Assembly: GCF_002929225.1 (NCBI RefSeq)
Contig: NZ_PISM01000018.1
Location: forward strand, 186,001-250,000
Reading direction: 5' to 3'
DNA: 64,000 bases
DNA from: Stutzerimonas kunmingensis
GTDB taxonomy: Bacteria > Pseudomonadota > Gammaproteobacteria > Pseudomonadales > Pseudomonadaceae
This document shows positions 18,033 through 27,879 of this stretch, piece by piece. The position numbers and the translations under genes were made by a program. The notes under the pieces were generated by a model. The model searched no databases. It was given only the letters and a program-made list of their open reading frames with translations, and was not told the DNA's origin. Position 1 is the stretch's first letter. Each line of letters starts with the position of its first letter.

Positions 18033-19055
18033 CTACATCTTCATCACGATACGGCCCTCGATGTGCCCGGCACGCATGTCGTCGAGGATCTGGTTGATGT
18101 TGTCGAGGTTGTCGGTATGGATGGTCGCCTTGACCAGCCCCTCGCCGGCGAAGTCCAGCGCCTCCTGCAGATCGGCACGGGTGCCGACGATGGAGCCGGT
18201 GATGCTGATCGCCTTGAGCACCACATCGAAGATCGGCGTCGGAAAATCTCCCGGCGGCAGCCCGACCAGGGCCACGGTACCGCGCCGCCGGGCCATGCCG
18301 ATGGCCTGGCCAAAGGCGCTGTTGGACACCGCCGTCACCAGCACGCCGTGAGCGCCACCGATGTCGCGCTGCACCACTTCCACGGGGTTTTCCTTGCGCG
18401 CATTGACGGTCAGATCGGCGCCCAGGCGCTTGGCCAGTTCCAGCTTGGCGTCATCCACGTCCACCGCCACCACGTGCAGGCCCATCGCCTTGGCGTACTG
18501 CACCGCGACGTGGCCCAGGCCGCCGATACCGGAAATCGCCACCCACTGACCGGGCCGCGCCTCAGTGACCTTGAGGCCCTTGTAGACGGTGACCCCGGCA
18601 CAGAGGATCGGCGCGATCTCGTCGAATTCGACGTTCTTCGGCAGGATGCCCACGTAATTCGGGTCCGCCAGCACGTACTCGGCATAGGCACCGTTGACCG
18701 AGTAACCGGTGTTCTGCTGGCCTTCGCAGAGGGTTTCCCAGCCGGTCAGGCAGTGCTCGCAACAACCGCAGGCGGTGTACAGCCAGGGCACACCGACCCG
18801 GTCGCCTTCCTTCACCCGTTTCACACCGGCGCCCACCGCGGCCACATGACCGACGCCTTCGTGACCTGGGATGAACGGCAGGGCCGGCTTGACCGGCCAA
18901 TCGCCCTCGGCCGCATGCAGGTCGGTGTGGCAGACGCCGGAGGCGGCGATCTTTACCAGGATCTGGCCGGGGCCGGGCATCGGCACCTTGACTTCCTCGA
19001 GGCGCAGCGGCTCGCCGAAGGCGTGTACCACTGCGGCTTTCATGGTCTGGGTCAT
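18033..19055 (-). CDS. adhP: Zinc-dependent alcohol dehydrogenase AdhP
   Basis: A 340-residue medium-chain alcohol dehydrogenase, ethanol-active in close family members, interconverting primary alcohols and aldehydes with NAD. Catalytic zinc ligands lie in GVCHTDLHA and GHE. The structural zinc motif is [15 protein letters not shown]. The Rossmann motif is [23 protein letters not shown] precedes the ATG at 19055. It is divergent from the AraC-type regulator across a 205-nt region that contains GCGACA-CTG-TGTCGC. Confidence 0.93.
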   Translation of the reverse strand: MTQTMKAAVVHAFGEPLRLEEVKVPMPGPGQILVKIAASGVCHTDLHAAEGDWPVKPALPFIPGHEGVGHVAAVGAGVKRVKEGDRVGVPWLYTACGCCEHCLTGWETLCEGQQNTGYSVNGAYAEYVLADPNYVGILPKNVEFDEIAPILCAGVTVYKGLKVTEARPGQWVAISGIGGLGHVAVQYAKAMGLHVVAVDVDDAKLELAKRLGADLTVNARKENPVEVVQRDIGGAHGVLVTAVSNSAFGQAIGMARRRGTVALVGLPPGDFPTPIFDVVLKAISITGSIVGTRADLQEALDFAGEGLVKATIHTDNLDNINQILDDMRAGHIEGRIVMKM

Positions 19056-19260
19056 CGGTTGGCTCCTTGAGAAGGGACGTTCGGGCCTGCAACAGGCAGA
19101 CCGGATCAAGCCTAGACTCGAATCAGTGGCCGCGTGATGACGCCGACGCCCGCGGTGCAGCCGCCAGCCCGCAGCGTGGCACGAATGTTCCAGACCGGCC
19201 ACGCTCGCGGGGCGACACTGTGTCGCGCAGCATCACCGCCTTGCGTTTCACGGAGCCGTC

Positions 19261-20100
19261 ATGGGTACAGCTGACTGGATCGATCTGAAGAAGGATGCCG
19301 AGACCGGTATCGAGACGATCCGTGCGCAATTCGAAGGTCATGCCTACGACCCGCACTTCCATGACAGCTACCTGATCGGCTTCACCGGACAGGGCATTCA
19401 GCAGTTTCACTGCCGCCGGACGCTGCACAGCAGCACGCCAGGGCAGGTGTTTCTGCTCGAACCCGGCGAGCTGCACGACGGCCACGCGCCGACACCCGGT
19501 GGCTTCACCTATTCGATGCTCTACCTCGACCCGCACTGGATCGAGCGCGAACTGCGCGCGCTGTTCGAGGATGCGCCCAACCAGTGCCAGCCGGCGTTCG
19601 CCAAGACGCTGGAAAGCGAGCCGGCGCTGGTGACGGTGATTGCCGACGCCTTCCAGGCCTTGCAAAGCCAGGACCTGCGCATCGTCCGCCAGGCCGCGCT
19701 GGACGCGCTGCTGGGCAAGCTGGCGCGGCACCTGGCATGGCGACCGCGGCTGACTGCAGACCCACGCCTGCCGACTGTGGCGCTGCGGGCACGGGACTAT
19801 CTGCATGCACATATGGACCAGGATCTGGGGCTGGACGATCTGGCGCGGGCCACCGGCGTCGATCGCTTCAGGCTGTCGCGGGCGTTCAAGGCGGCCTTCG
19901 GCCTGGCGCCGCATGCCTATCTGGTCCAGCTGCGCCTGGCGAAGGCCCGTCGCCTGCTCGCAGCCGGCCAGCCACCGGCGCTGGTGGCGATGAGCCTCGG
20001 TTTCGCCGACCAGAGCCACATGGGCCGCTGGTTCCGCCGCGCCTACGGGCTGACACCGGCGCGCTACCGCAGACGCTGCTCGAATCTTCCAGACCGCTGA
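19261..20100 (+). CDS. AraC family transcriptional regulator
   Basis: A 279-residue regulator with an N-terminal cupin-like sensor domain (PHFHDSYLIGF...EPGELHDGH) and two C-terminal helix-turn-helix motifs (LDDLARATGVDRFRLSRAFK and AMSLGFADQSHMGRWFRR). GGAG sits before the ATG. The LysE-type exporter follows 110 nt downstream on the same strand. AraC regulators with this cupin commonly control an adjacent LysE/RhtB exporter, so that is the probable target; adhP, divergent, is the other candidate. Confidence 0.9.
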   Translation: MGTADWIDLKKDAETGIETIRAQFEGHAYDPHFHDSYLIGFTGQGIQQFHCRRTLHSSTPGQVFLLEPGELHDGHAPTPGGFTYSMLYLDPHWIERELRALFEDAPNQCQPAFAKTLESEPALVTVIADAFQALQSQDLRIVRQAALDALLGKLARHLAWRPRLTADPRLPTVALRARDYLHAHMDQDLGLDDLARATGVDRFRLSRAFKAAFGLAPHAYLVQLRLAKARRLLAAGQPPALVAMSLGFADQSHMGRWFRRAYGLTPARYRRRCSNLPDR

Positions 20101-20209
20101 GCCGACAGGCGCGACCATTCGGGCATCCGCTACCCACGGAGCCGACCAGCATGCCTCGCCTCGCCGCCACCCCCGGACCATTCGCCACGCTCATCATGGA
20201 GCAGCCGTC

Positions 20210-20797
20210 ATGAGCCAGCTGCTGCCTTTCGTGCTGTTCGCCTTCGTCGCCTCGATCACGCCGGGGCCAACCAACATTCTGGTACTGAGCAACAGCTCGC
20301 GCTTCGGCCTGGGCGCAGCCATGCCGATCATTTTCGGCGCCTGCTCGGCTGCGGCATCGATCGTACTGCTGGTGGGCCTGGGTGCCGGCGAATGGTTGCT
20401 GCGCCATCCGCAGTTGCAGCAGCTCATGAGCTGGCTCGGTCTGGCCTGGCTGCTCTACCTGGCCTGGCAAATAGCCCGCAGCCCGGCCGAGCCGGTCGAG
20501 GCCGCCGCTGCGCCGCGCCGGCTCGGCGCGCTGGGCGCCGCCGGCCTGCAACTGGTCAATCCGAAGGTGTGGATGATGGCGCTGGCGGTGGTTGGCGTGT
20601 TCAGCGGCGCCGCTGCCGACGCGGGGCGTTACGCCATTCACGCCCTGCTGTTCTTTCTGATCGCCTTGCCCTGCCTGGCAGCCTGGGCACTGCTTGGTGT
20701 CGGGGCGGCGAAGCTGCTGCACTCGGCAGCGCATATGCGCCGGTTCAACTACGCCATGGCGCTGCTCTTGGTGGTGTCGGCACTGCTGAGTCTGTGA
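20210..20797 (+). CDS. LysE/RhtB family amino-acid exporter
   Basis: A 195-residue inner-membrane exporter with about six hydrophobic helices. The family signature SITPGPTNILVLSNSSRFG lies in the first helix-loop, and NPKVWMMALAVVGVF marks the fourth helix. The substrate is probably an amino acid or homoserine-lactone-like compound but cannot be named. GGAG lies 8 nt before the ATG. Confidence 0.9.
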   Translation: MSQLLPFVLFAFVASITPGPTNILVLSNSSRFGLGAAMPIIFGACSAAASIVLLVGLGAGEWLLRHPQLQQLMSWLGLAWLLYLAWQIARSPAEPVEAAAAPRRLGALGAAGLQLVNPKVWMMALAVVGVFSGAAADAGRYAIHALLFFLIALPCLAAWALLGVGAAKLLHSAAHMRRFNYAMALLLVVSALLSL

Positions 20798-20807
20798 CCT
20801 GCATTAC

Positions 20808-20839
20808 CGGTGGAAACGGCTTCGCCGTTTTTCCACCCT
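20808..20839. repeat. Palindromic repeat / terminator between lysE-type gene and rhlE
   Basis: GGTGGAAACGGC, TTCG, then GCCGTTTTTCCACC form a hairpin with a stable UUCG-type loop between the two convergent stops. It belongs to the dispersed GTGGA(T/A)AA...TT(A/T)TCCAC family seen also near 32.3, 41.0 and 48.3 kb. It probably doubles as a terminator. Confidence 0.65.
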
Positions 20840-20848
20840 GCGCTGCGA

Positions 20849-22174
20849 TCAGCGCTTCTTCGCCGGCTTGCCGCCGCCCAGGCTCGGCACCTTGCGAATC
20901 GGCCTGGCGTTGGGCTTTTCGCTCTCGTCGAACCAGTTGCCGAGATGAATCTTGCCCTTGCCGCTGCCGTCCTTGGGCTTTTTCGGTTTCTTCGGCTTCT
21001 TGATGATCTGCCCGCCCAGCGTGGTGGTCGGCACGCGATGGTCCGGCACGAAACCCAGCTCGTCGTGGCGCGGCAGCACCTGGTTGATCAGGGTTTCGAT
21101 GGCGGCGAGCTGATCGACCTCATCGGCGCTGACCAGCGAAACCGCCTCGCCCGTGGCGCCGGCGCGACCGGTACGGCCGATGCGGTGCACGTAGTCCTCG
21201 GCGACGATCGGCAGGTCGAAGTTGACCACCTGCGGCAGGTCGTGGATGTCCAGCCCGCGCGCGGCGACATCGGTCGCCACCAGCACCTGCACTTCGCCAG
21301 CCTTGAAGCGCTCCAGCGCACGCAGCCGCGAGGCCTGTGGCTTGTCGCCGTGGATCGCATCGCTGGAAATGCCTGCAGCCTGCAGCTCGTCCACCAGCTG
21401 ATCGACGCCCTTGCGCGTTTTGACGAACACCAGCACCTGGCCCCAGCGCTTCTCCGCCAGCAGATGCAGGAACAGCTCGCTCTTGCGTTTCTTGTCCACC
21501 GGCACCAGCCACTGCTTGACCGTCTTCGCCGCGGCGTTGCGAGGGCTGACCTCGACCGATAGCGGGTCGCGCAGCAGCTCGCGGGCCATCTGCCGGATCG
21601 CCTCGGAGAAGGTCGCGGAGAACAGCAGGGTCTGGCGCTTCTTCGGCAGGGCGGCGAACAACTGGTCCAGCTCGTCGGCGAAACCGAGGTCGAGCATGCG
21701 ATCGGCCTCGTCGAGCACCAGCGCCTGCAGCTGGTTGAAGCCCACGGCGTTCTGCCGGTAGAGATCGAGCAGGCGACCGGGTGTCGCCACCAGCACATCG
21801 ATGCCCTTGCGCAGCGCCATCATCTGCGGGTTGATGCTGACCCCGCCGTACACCGCGTAGGTGCGCAGCGGCAGGTTCTGCCCATAGACACGAAAGCTCT
21901 CGTGGACTTGCTCGGCCAGCTCGCGGGTCGGCACCAGTACCAGCGCGCGTACCGAATTGCTCGCCACCTTGGCGCCTTCCATGGTCAGGCGCTGCAGCAA
22001 TGGCAGGGCGAAGCCGGCGGTCTTGCCGGTACCGGTCTGCGCCGCCGCCATCAGGTCGCGGCCCTTGAGCACGGCGGGGATGGCTTCGATCTGCACCGGC
22101 GTCGGCTTGCGGTAGTCGAGGGTTTCCAGGGTCCGCAGCAGCGGATCGATCAGGCCCAGGGAGGCGAAGGTCAT
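20849..22174 (-). CDS. rhlE: DEAD-box RNA helicase, RhlE-like
   Basis: A 441-residue ATP-dependent RNA helicase. In order: the Q-motif (FASLGL...PTPVQ), motif I AAQTGTGKT, Ia PTRELAEQ, II DEAD in VLDEADRMLDLGF, III SAT, V ATDVAARGLD and VI HRIGRTGRAG. A Lys-rich basic C-terminal tail (KKPKKPKKPKDG) probably aids RNA binding. It acts in the cytoplasm in RNA turnover or ribosome assembly. RhlE versus another subgroup is judged from the short tail and overall motifs. Confidence 0.9.
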   Translation of the reverse strand: MTFASLGLIDPLLRTLETLDYRKPTPVQIEAIPAVLKGRDLMAAAQTGTGKTAGFALPLLQRLTMEGAKVASNSVRALVLVPTRELAEQVHESFRVYGQNLPLRTYAVYGGVSINPQMMALRKGIDVLVATPGRLLDLYRQNAVGFNQLQALVLDEADRMLDLGFADELDQLFAALPKKRQTLLFSATFSEAIRQMARELLRDPLSVEVSPRNAAAKTVKQWLVPVDKKRKSELFLHLLAEKRWGQVLVFVKTRKGVDQLVDELQAAGISSDAIHGDKPQASRLRALERFKAGEVQVLVATDVAARGLDIHDLPQVVNFDLPIVAEDYVHRIGRTGRAGATGEAVSLVSADEVDQLAAIETLINQVLPRHDELGFVPDHRVPTTTLGGQIIKKPKKPKKPKDGSGKGKIHLGNWFDESEKPNARPIRKVPSLGGGKPAKKR

Positions 22175-22383
22175 GGCAGGCTCGCAGCGCCGTTTCGGCG
22201 GGATGAAAAAGGGCGGATTCTAGCAGCAGGCCGGGCACATCGGCTCACCAGCCGATTGCAGGCGGGCCAGGCGATGCCTTGCTGTCACAGTTTCATACGC
22301 TGCCGCGCTGGTAGCTGGCCAACGCCTGCCGCAGGATAGGCACAGCGCCGCGGCGCCGTCACATCAACCGCACGGAGACCCTG

Positions 22384-24072
22384 ATGGAAGCGCTACTCGC
22401 CCACGGCCCCTTCGCCGAATTCGCCCTGCTGCTGATCGTTTCCGCGGTGGTCGGGGCGATTGCCGTGAGCCTGCGCCAGCCGCTGCTGATTTCCTACATC
22501 GTGGTCGGCATTCTGCTTGGCCCGGCGGTGTTCGGCCCGGTCAACGCCGCCGAACAGATCCATCTGCTGGCCGAGATCGGCGTCGCCGTGCTGCTGTTCG
22601 TGGTCGGGCTCAAGCTGGACCTCGCGCATATCCGCAATATCGGGCCGGTGGCGCTGGCCACGGGGCTCGGGCAGCTGACCTTCACCATCGTCTTCGGCTT
22701 CGCGCTCACGCTGCTGATGGGCAAGAGCACCATGGAGGCGATCTACATCGCCGTGGCGCTGACCTTTTCCAGCACCATCATCATCGTCAAGCTGCTCTCG
22801 GACAAACACGAGCTCGACTCGCTGCACGGACGCATCGCCGTGGGTTTCCTGATCGTTCAAGACCTCGCTGTGGTGCTGGCGATGATGACCATGAGCGCCC
22901 TGCGCGGCGCCGGCGATGCCGGCTGGGCCGAGGTCTCGGGCTCGCTGCTGCTGCGTCTGGCAGGCGCGGCCATCCTGATGTACGTGCTGATGCGCTACGT
23001 GCTGCCGCCGCTGGTCAGCCGCATGGCGCGCTCGCAGGAACTGCTGCTGATCTTCGCCATTGCCTGGGGCACCGGGCTCGCCGCGCTGGGCGACTACATC
23101 GGTTTCAGCAAGGAGGCCGGAGCCTTCGTCGCCGGCTTTTCGCTGGCCTCGACGGCCTATCGTGAAGCGATGAACGCGCGCCTGACCGGCATCCGCGACT
23201 TCATGCTGCTGTTCTTCTTCATCGACCTCGGTGGCCGGCTGGATTTCTCCACGCTCGGCAACGAGATCCTGCCGGCCATCGTGCTGGCGCTGTTCGTGCT
23301 GATCGGTAATCCGCTGATCGTCATGGCGATCATGGGCTACATGGGTTATCGCAAGCGCACCGGCTTTCTCGCCGGGCTGACCGTGGCGCAGATCAGCGAG
23401 TTCTCCATCGTTTTCGTCGCCATGGGCATCACCCTTGGCCATATCGGGCCGGAGGCGCTGGGCCTCACCACCCTGGTCGGCTTGGTGACGATCATGCTCT
23501 CGACCTACATGATTCTGTTCTCGCAGCCGCTCTATGAACGGCTGGCACCCTGGCTCGGCGTGTTCGAACGCAAGCGCCCCTATCGCGAACTGGAAGTGGA
23601 GGCCCAGGGCAGGCCGCAGGGCCATCCGCGCATCATCATCTTCGGCCTGGGCCGATATGGCTCGCGTCTGCTGCAGCAGCTGGCCGCGGCACGACTGCCG
23701 GTGCTCGGCGTGGATTTCGACCCGGAAGCCGTTCGCACGCTGCGCCGCAGCAAGCTGCCGGTACGTTTCGGCGATGGCGAGGATCCGAGTTTTCTCGAAT
23801 CGCTGCCGCTGCAGCATGCCGAATGGGTGGTCACCAGCTTTCCGCAGTGGGAGGCCAATCGCGCCTTTCTGCATGCGCTCAAACATGCAGGGTTTCAGGG
23901 CAAGATCGCCGGCGTGGTGCGCGACGACCAACATGGCAAGGCGCTGGATGCGGCCGGCGTCGCCCGCGTGCTTAACCCCTTCACCGATGCGGCGGACTTC
24001 GCCGCGCGCAGCCTGATCGACGAGCTGGGATCAACGCCCAGACCGCCGACCGACTACGCGGCAAGGCGTTGA
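22384..24072 (+). CDS. CPA2 family cation:proton antiporter with RCK domain
   Basis: A 562-residue protein with about 12 hydrophobic helices in the first 380 residues (Kef/CPA2 type, e.g. GVAVLLFVVGLKLDL and the NhaA-like core). A cytosolic TrkA-N/RCK nucleotide-binding domain follows, starting at IIIFGLGRYGSRLLQQL. Such proteins exchange K+ or Na+ for protons under gating by the RCK domain. GGAG precedes the ATG. No KefF/KefG-like ancillary gene is adjacent. Confidence 0.88.
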   Translation: MEALLAHGPFAEFALLLIVSAVVGAIAVSLRQPLLISYIVVGILLGPAVFGPVNAAEQIHLLAEIGVAVLLFVVGLKLDLAHIRNIGPVALATGLGQLTFTIVFGFALTLLMGKSTMEAIYIAVALTFSSTIIIVKLLSDKHELDSLHGRIAVGFLIVQDLAVVLAMMTMSALRGAGDAGWAEVSGSLLLRLAGAAILMYVLMRYVLPPLVSRMARSQELLLIFAIAWGTGLAALGDYIGFSKEAGAFVAGFSLASTAYREAMNARLTGIRDFMLLFFFIDLGGRLDFSTLGNEILPAIVLALFVLIGNPLIVMAIMGYMGYRKRTGFLAGLTVAQISEFSIVFVAMGITLGHIGPEALGLTTLVGLVTIMLSTYMILFSQPLYERLAPWLGVFERKRPYRELEVEAQGRPQGHPRIIIFGLGRYGSRLLQQLAAARLPVLGVDFDPEAVRTLRRSKLPVRFGDGEDPSFLESLPLQHAEWVVTSFPQWEANRAFLHALKHAGFQGKIAGVVRDDQHGKALDAAGVARVLNPFTDAADFAARSLIDELGSTPRPPTDYAARR

Positions 24073-24178
24073 AGGACCCCACACGCGGCGCCGTCCGGGC
24101 TCTGTCTGACCGGCGGACTTCAGCCACCGCCGGCGCAGCCGTTAACCTGCTATCCACCGGCCCCAATCGAGTGCGCCC

Positions 24179-24991
24179 ATGAGTTCGAGCAACACCAGCA
24201 GCATCCCTGCCCCAGATGCCTATCCGTGCCACGGCGCAGCCGAGCACGGCGCCTGCCCCAGCTGCGCCAGTGGCGAGCGCCTGGGCTTCAGCTTCAGTTA
24301 CGCCTTCCAGCCGATCGTCGATCTGCGCAGCCGGCAGATCTTCGCCCATGAGGCGCTGGTCCGCGGCATCGGCGGCGAGCCGGCACCCACTGTGCTGTCG
24401 CAAGTCACCGAGCAGAATCGCTTCCGTTTCGATCAGGCCGGCCGGGTCAAGGCGATCAAGACCGCGTCCAGGCTGGGCATGCAGAGCAAGCTGTCGATCA
24501 ATTTCATGCCCAACGCGATCTACCGCCCCGAGCTGTGCATCCGCTCGACGCTGGAAGCCGCCCGTGCCCACGACTTTCCCATCGAGCAAATCATCTTCGA
24601 GACCGTCGAAGGCGAGCGCATCAACGACGGCAAGTGGCTGACCGAGGTGTTCCGCGAATACCAGCGCATCGGCTTTCTCACCGCCATCGATGACTTCGGT
24701 GCGGGCTTTGCCGGGCTCAATCTGCTGGCCGATTTCCAGCCGGACATCATCAAGCTGGACATGGACCTGATCCGCGGCATCGACCAGAGCCGCACGCGTC
24801 AGGCTATCGTCCGGGCGACGGTGGGGATGTGTGAGGAGTTGGGTATCAAGGTGATCGGCGAAGGCGTGGAAACCGCCGGCGAATGCAGCGCCCTGTTCGA
24901 TCTGGGCATCCATCTGATGCAGGGCTACCTGTTCAGCCGGCCGCTGTTCGAGGCCTGTGGCCAGGCGGAACAGCTCGCCTGGCCGCAGTGA
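24179..24991 (+). CDS. EAL-domain c-di-GMP phosphodiesterase with Cys/His N-terminus
   Basis: A 270-residue soluble EAL protein without membrane helices. EAL itself is at residues 58-60. NFMPN, ETVEGE, IDDFGAG, KLDMDLIRG, IGEGVE and QGYLFSRP supply most metal- and substrate-binding positions, so hydrolysis of c-di-GMP is likely. Ahead of the EAL domain a short segment carries C17-H18, H23, C26 and C29 (CPSC), a possible metal- or redox-sensing knuckle. The ribosome binding site is weak. It is convergent with the DJ-1-type gene, with stops 2 nt apart. Confidence 0.87.
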   Translation: MSSSNTSSIPAPDAYPCHGAAEHGACPSCASGERLGFSFSYAFQPIVDLRSRQIFAHEALVRGIGGEPAPTVLSQVTEQNRFRFDQAGRVKAIKTASRLGMQSKLSINFMPNAIYRPELCIRSTLEAARAHDFPIEQIIFETVEGERINDGKWLTEVFREYQRIGFLTAIDDFGAGFAGLNLLADFQPDIIKLDMDLIRGIDQSRTRQAIVRATVGMCEELGIKVIGEGVETAGECSALFDLGIHLMQGYLFSRPLFEACGQAEQLAWPQ

Positions 24992-24993
24992 GT

Positions 24994-25674
24994 TCAGCCG
25001 CGCAGCAGCTTGAGCAGTTCCTCTGCCGCTGCTTCCGATGAGGCCGGGTTCTGCCCGGTCACCAGCAGCCCGTCGACCTGCACGTAAGGCGCCCAGTCCG
25101 CGCCCTTGCTGTACTGGCCGCCACGCTCGCGCAGGCGGTCCTCGAGCAGGAACGGCACTACATCGGTCAGCTCCACACCCGCTTCCTCGCCATTGGTGAA
25201 GCCGGTGACGCGCCTACCCTTGACCAGATACTCGCCATCCTTGCCGCGCACCTCGGTCAACGCCGCCGGTGCGTGGCAGACCGCGGCCACCGGCTTGTCG
25301 GCCTTGACGAAGGACTCGATCAGGGCGATGGAGGTCGGGTTGTCCACCAGGTCCCACAGCGGGCCGTGGCCGCCCGGATAGAACACCGCGTCGAAATCCT
25401 CGACCGAGACCTGATCCAGACGATAGGTGTTGGCCAGCAGCGTCTGCGCCTCGCCATCGCCGTTGAAGCGCTCGGTGGCCTCGGTCTGGGCGTCGGGCTC
25501 GTCGCTCTTCGGGTCCAGCGGCGGCTCGCCACCCTCGGGCGACGCAAGCACCACCTGCGCCCCGGCATCCATGAAGGCGTAATACGGCGCGGCGAATTCC
25601 TCCAGCCAGAAGCCGGTCTGTTTGCCGGTGTCACCCAGCTGGTCATGGGACGTGAGCACGATAAGAATTTTCAT
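24994..25674 (-). CDS. DJ-1/PfpI family protein (type 1 glutamine-amidotransferase-like)
   Basis: A 226-residue class-I amidotransferase-fold protein of the Hsp31-like/ThiJ group. The nucleophile Cys lies in AAVCHAPAAL, with GGHGPLWDL before it and an acidic residue (EEF) early. Relatives act as glyoxalase III-like enzymes, deglycases or chaperones. AAGGAGG lies directly before the ATG at 25674. Confidence 0.88.
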   Translation of the reverse strand: MKILIVLTSHDQLGDTGKQTGFWLEEFAAPYYAFMDAGAQVVLASPEGGEPPLDPKSDEPDAQTEATERFNGDGEAQTLLANTYRLDQVSVEDFDAVFYPGGHGPLWDLVDNPTSIALIESFVKADKPVAAVCHAPAALTEVRGKDGEYLVKGRRVTGFTNGEEAGVELTDVVPFLLEDRLRERGGQYSKGADWAPYVQVDGLLVTGQNPASSEAAAEELLKLLRG

Positions 25675-25756
25675 GGAGCCTCCTTGTTGAAGCGCGACGT
25701 GAACAGTTGAGACTGCCGTTCTGGGCGCATTGCTCCGCGGCCAAATCACATCCATG

Positions 25757-25779
25757 AAAAAGGGCGTCGCAGCGCCCTT
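25757..25779 (-). terminator. Rho-independent terminator of the chemoreceptor gene
   Basis: Read on the minus strand just past the chemoreceptor stop, AAGGGCG, a 6-nt loop and CGCCCTT are followed by further T residues. Confidence 0.8.
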
Positions 25780-25795
25780 CTAAACCCCGTTCAGG

Positions 25796-27685
25796 TCAGA
25801 TACGGAAGCTGTCCACCAGCTGCTTCAGGCGGCGCGCCTGCTGATCCAGGTCGCCGCAGGCGCGCAGGGTCGACTGCAGGTTCTCCACGCCTTGCTGGTT
25901 CAGCGTGTTGATCTCGGTGATGTCCATGTTCAGCGACTCGATCACCGCGGTCTGCTCTTCGGTGGCGGTGGCCACCGACTGGTTCATGCCGTCGATCTCG
26001 CCGATGCGCTGGGTCACTTCGCCGAGGCGCTCGCCGGCGCGGTCGGCGATGGAGACGCTGGACTCACTCTGCCGCTGGCTTTCGGTCATGGTCTGCACCG
26101 AAGCGCCGGCACCGACCTGCAGCTGCTCGATCATCTGCTGGATTTCCTGCGCCGAGCTCTGGGTGCGATGCGCCAGGTTGCGCACCTCGTCGGCGACCAC
26201 GGCAAAGCCGCGTCCCGCCTCCCCGGCCCGCGCCGCCTCGATGGCGGCGTTCAGCGCGAGCAGGTTGGTCTGCTCGGAAATGCCCTTGATCACCTCGAGA
26301 ATCTGACCGATGTCCACGGTCTTGGCATTGAGCGCCTCGATCTGCCCGCAGGACGCGCTGATCTTCGCCGACAGCTCGCGCATCGCGGCGATGTTCTGCT
26401 CCACCACCTGGCGACCGTCTTCGGCCTGATGTCGCGCGCCACTGGCGTGCTGCGAGGCATCTGCCGCGTTGCGGGCGATCTCCTGGGCGGCGGCGCCAAG
26501 TTCGTTGATCGCCGCCGCCACGCTGTTGGTGCGACTGGCCTGCTCGTCGGAGTTGGCCATCGATGCGTTCGAAGCGCCGAGCACGCGTTGCGCCACTTCG
26601 TTGACCTGCAGCGTGGCCGAGGACACCTCGCGGATCGATTCATGGATACGCTCGACGAAGCGGTTGAAGGCGGTTGCCAGCTGACCGAACTCATCCCTGG
26701 ACTGCACGGCGAGGCGCCGGGTCAGGTCACCCTCGCCCTCGGCGATGTTGGCCATGGCGCGGCCCATGTCGGTGAGCGGACGCATCAGTACACGAATCAG
26801 CATGCCCAGCAGCAGCAGGATGAACGCCACGGCGGCAACCGTGGCGACCAGCGCGGTGGTTCGGAAACTGGCGAGGCTGGCGTAGGCCGCGTCCTTGTCC
26901 AGCGAGATGCCGACGTACCAGGTCACCGAAGGCAGGCCCTGGACCCGGCTGAAGCTGAGGATACGGGTCTGGCCGTCGAGATCGACTTCGGCATAGTTGG
27001 CGTCGAGCGACGGCGCATGACCGGGGAAGAGTTCACCCAGCGACTTCATCACCTTGGAGCTGTCCGGATGCACCAGGATCTTGCCGTCACCACTGGCCAG
27101 GAAGGCATAGCCCATGCCGTTGAAGTCCAGCGCGTTGATGATCTGCACCAGCACCTTGAGGCTGAGGTCACCACCAACCACGCCGAGCGCCTGACCGCCG
27201 GCCTGCGCCGGGGTTGCCGCGGTGATGATCAGCTCGTTGGTGGCAGCGTCCTGGTAGGGCTCGGTCAGCGTGGTGCGGCCGGCGGCCACGGCATCCTGGT
27301 ACCAGGGACGCTGGCGCGGGTCGTAGCCGGCGGGCAGTTCGAAGCGCGGATGCACGATGAACTCGCCATCGGCGCGGCCCAGGTAGCTGAAAGCGAAAGT
27401 CGAGCTCAGCGCGGGCTGCTTGACCAGCGCCTCCACCTGCTCGCTGGCGCTGTCACGGGCGACCGTCTGCGCCAGGCTTTCCAGCAGGACCAGCCGGCCG
27501 GACAGCCAGTTCTGGATGTTGTGCGCGGTCACCTCACCCATCTCGTCGAGGTAGCTCTCGAGATTGGCGCGAATGGCGTTGCGCTGCAGGTAGTCGTTGT
27601 AGAGGGTGAAAAGCGCGAAGGTCGCGATCACCACCAGGGAGGCGGCCAGCAGGATCTTGTGGCTGAATTTGAGGCTGTTGGTCAT
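25796..27685 (-). CDS. Amino-acid chemoreceptor (methyl-accepting chemotaxis protein, PctA-like)
   Basis: A 629-residue transducer: TM1 (about residues 10-30), a periplasmic dCache_1 domain, TM2 (about 280-305), HAMP, and a cytoplasmic signalling hairpin with the conserved tip [19 protein letters not shown]. In the dCache domain Y121, R126, W128, Y129, Y144, D146 and D173 all occur at the positions of the known amino-acid-binding motif of P. aeruginosa PctA, which is also 629 residues long. It should detect L-amino acids and steer the flagella. It lies beside the amino-acid uptake and catabolism block. Confidence 0.93.
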   Translation of the reverse strand: MTNSLKFSHKILLAASLVVIATFALFTLYNDYLQRNAIRANLESYLDEMGEVTAHNIQNWLSGRLVLLESLAQTVARDSASEQVEALVKQPALSSTFAFSYLGRADGEFIVHPRFELPAGYDPRQRPWYQDAVAAGRTTLTEPYQDAATNELIITAATPAQAGGQALGVVGGDLSLKVLVQIINALDFNGMGYAFLASGDGKILVHPDSSKVMKSLGELFPGHAPSLDANYAEVDLDGQTRILSFSRVQGLPSVTWYVGISLDKDAAYASLASFRTTALVATVAAVAFILLLLGMLIRVLMRPLTDMGRAMANIAEGEGDLTRRLAVQSRDEFGQLATAFNRFVERIHESIREVSSATLQVNEVAQRVLGASNASMANSDEQASRTNSVAAAINELGAAAQEIARNAADASQHASGARHQAEDGRQVVEQNIAAMRELSAKISASCGQIEALNAKTVDIGQILEVIKGISEQTNLLALNAAIEAARAGEAGRGFAVVADEVRNLAHRTQSSAQEIQQMIEQLQVGAGASVQTMTESQRQSESSVSIADRAGERLGEVTQRIGEIDGMNQSVATATEEQTAVIESLNMDITEINTLNQQGVENLQSTLRACGDLDQQARRLKQLVDSFRI

Positions 27686-27835
27686 GGCAGCGAGTCCGGA
27701 ACGGTTCGGGCAGGCGAGCATCCTTGTCCCGTGCGCCTCCCTGGCTGTCACCCTGAATTGTCGGCCTCGTCCAGCGGAACTTTACGGTCAGATGACGACG
27801 ATCAAGCGGGGGATCGTCTTTCCGACCAGTGGCCT

Positions 27836-27862
27836 GCGTGGCGCTCCAGCAGAGCGCCACGC
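27836..27862. terminator. Hairpin downstream of the sodium symporter gene
   Basis: GCGTGGCGCTC (27836-27846) and GAGCGCCACGC (27852-27862) form a perfect 11-bp stem with a 5-nt loop, 18 nt past the symporter stop on the minus strand. No T-tract is evident. Confidence 0.55.
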
Positions 27863-27879
27863 GCGGCCTTGACGCGGTA

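Noticed and set aside
19177..19192. Sigma-54-like TGGCACG-AATG-TTCCA upstream of the AraC gene
   Set aside because: The invariant GC of the -12 element is replaced by CC, so it is unlikely to be used.
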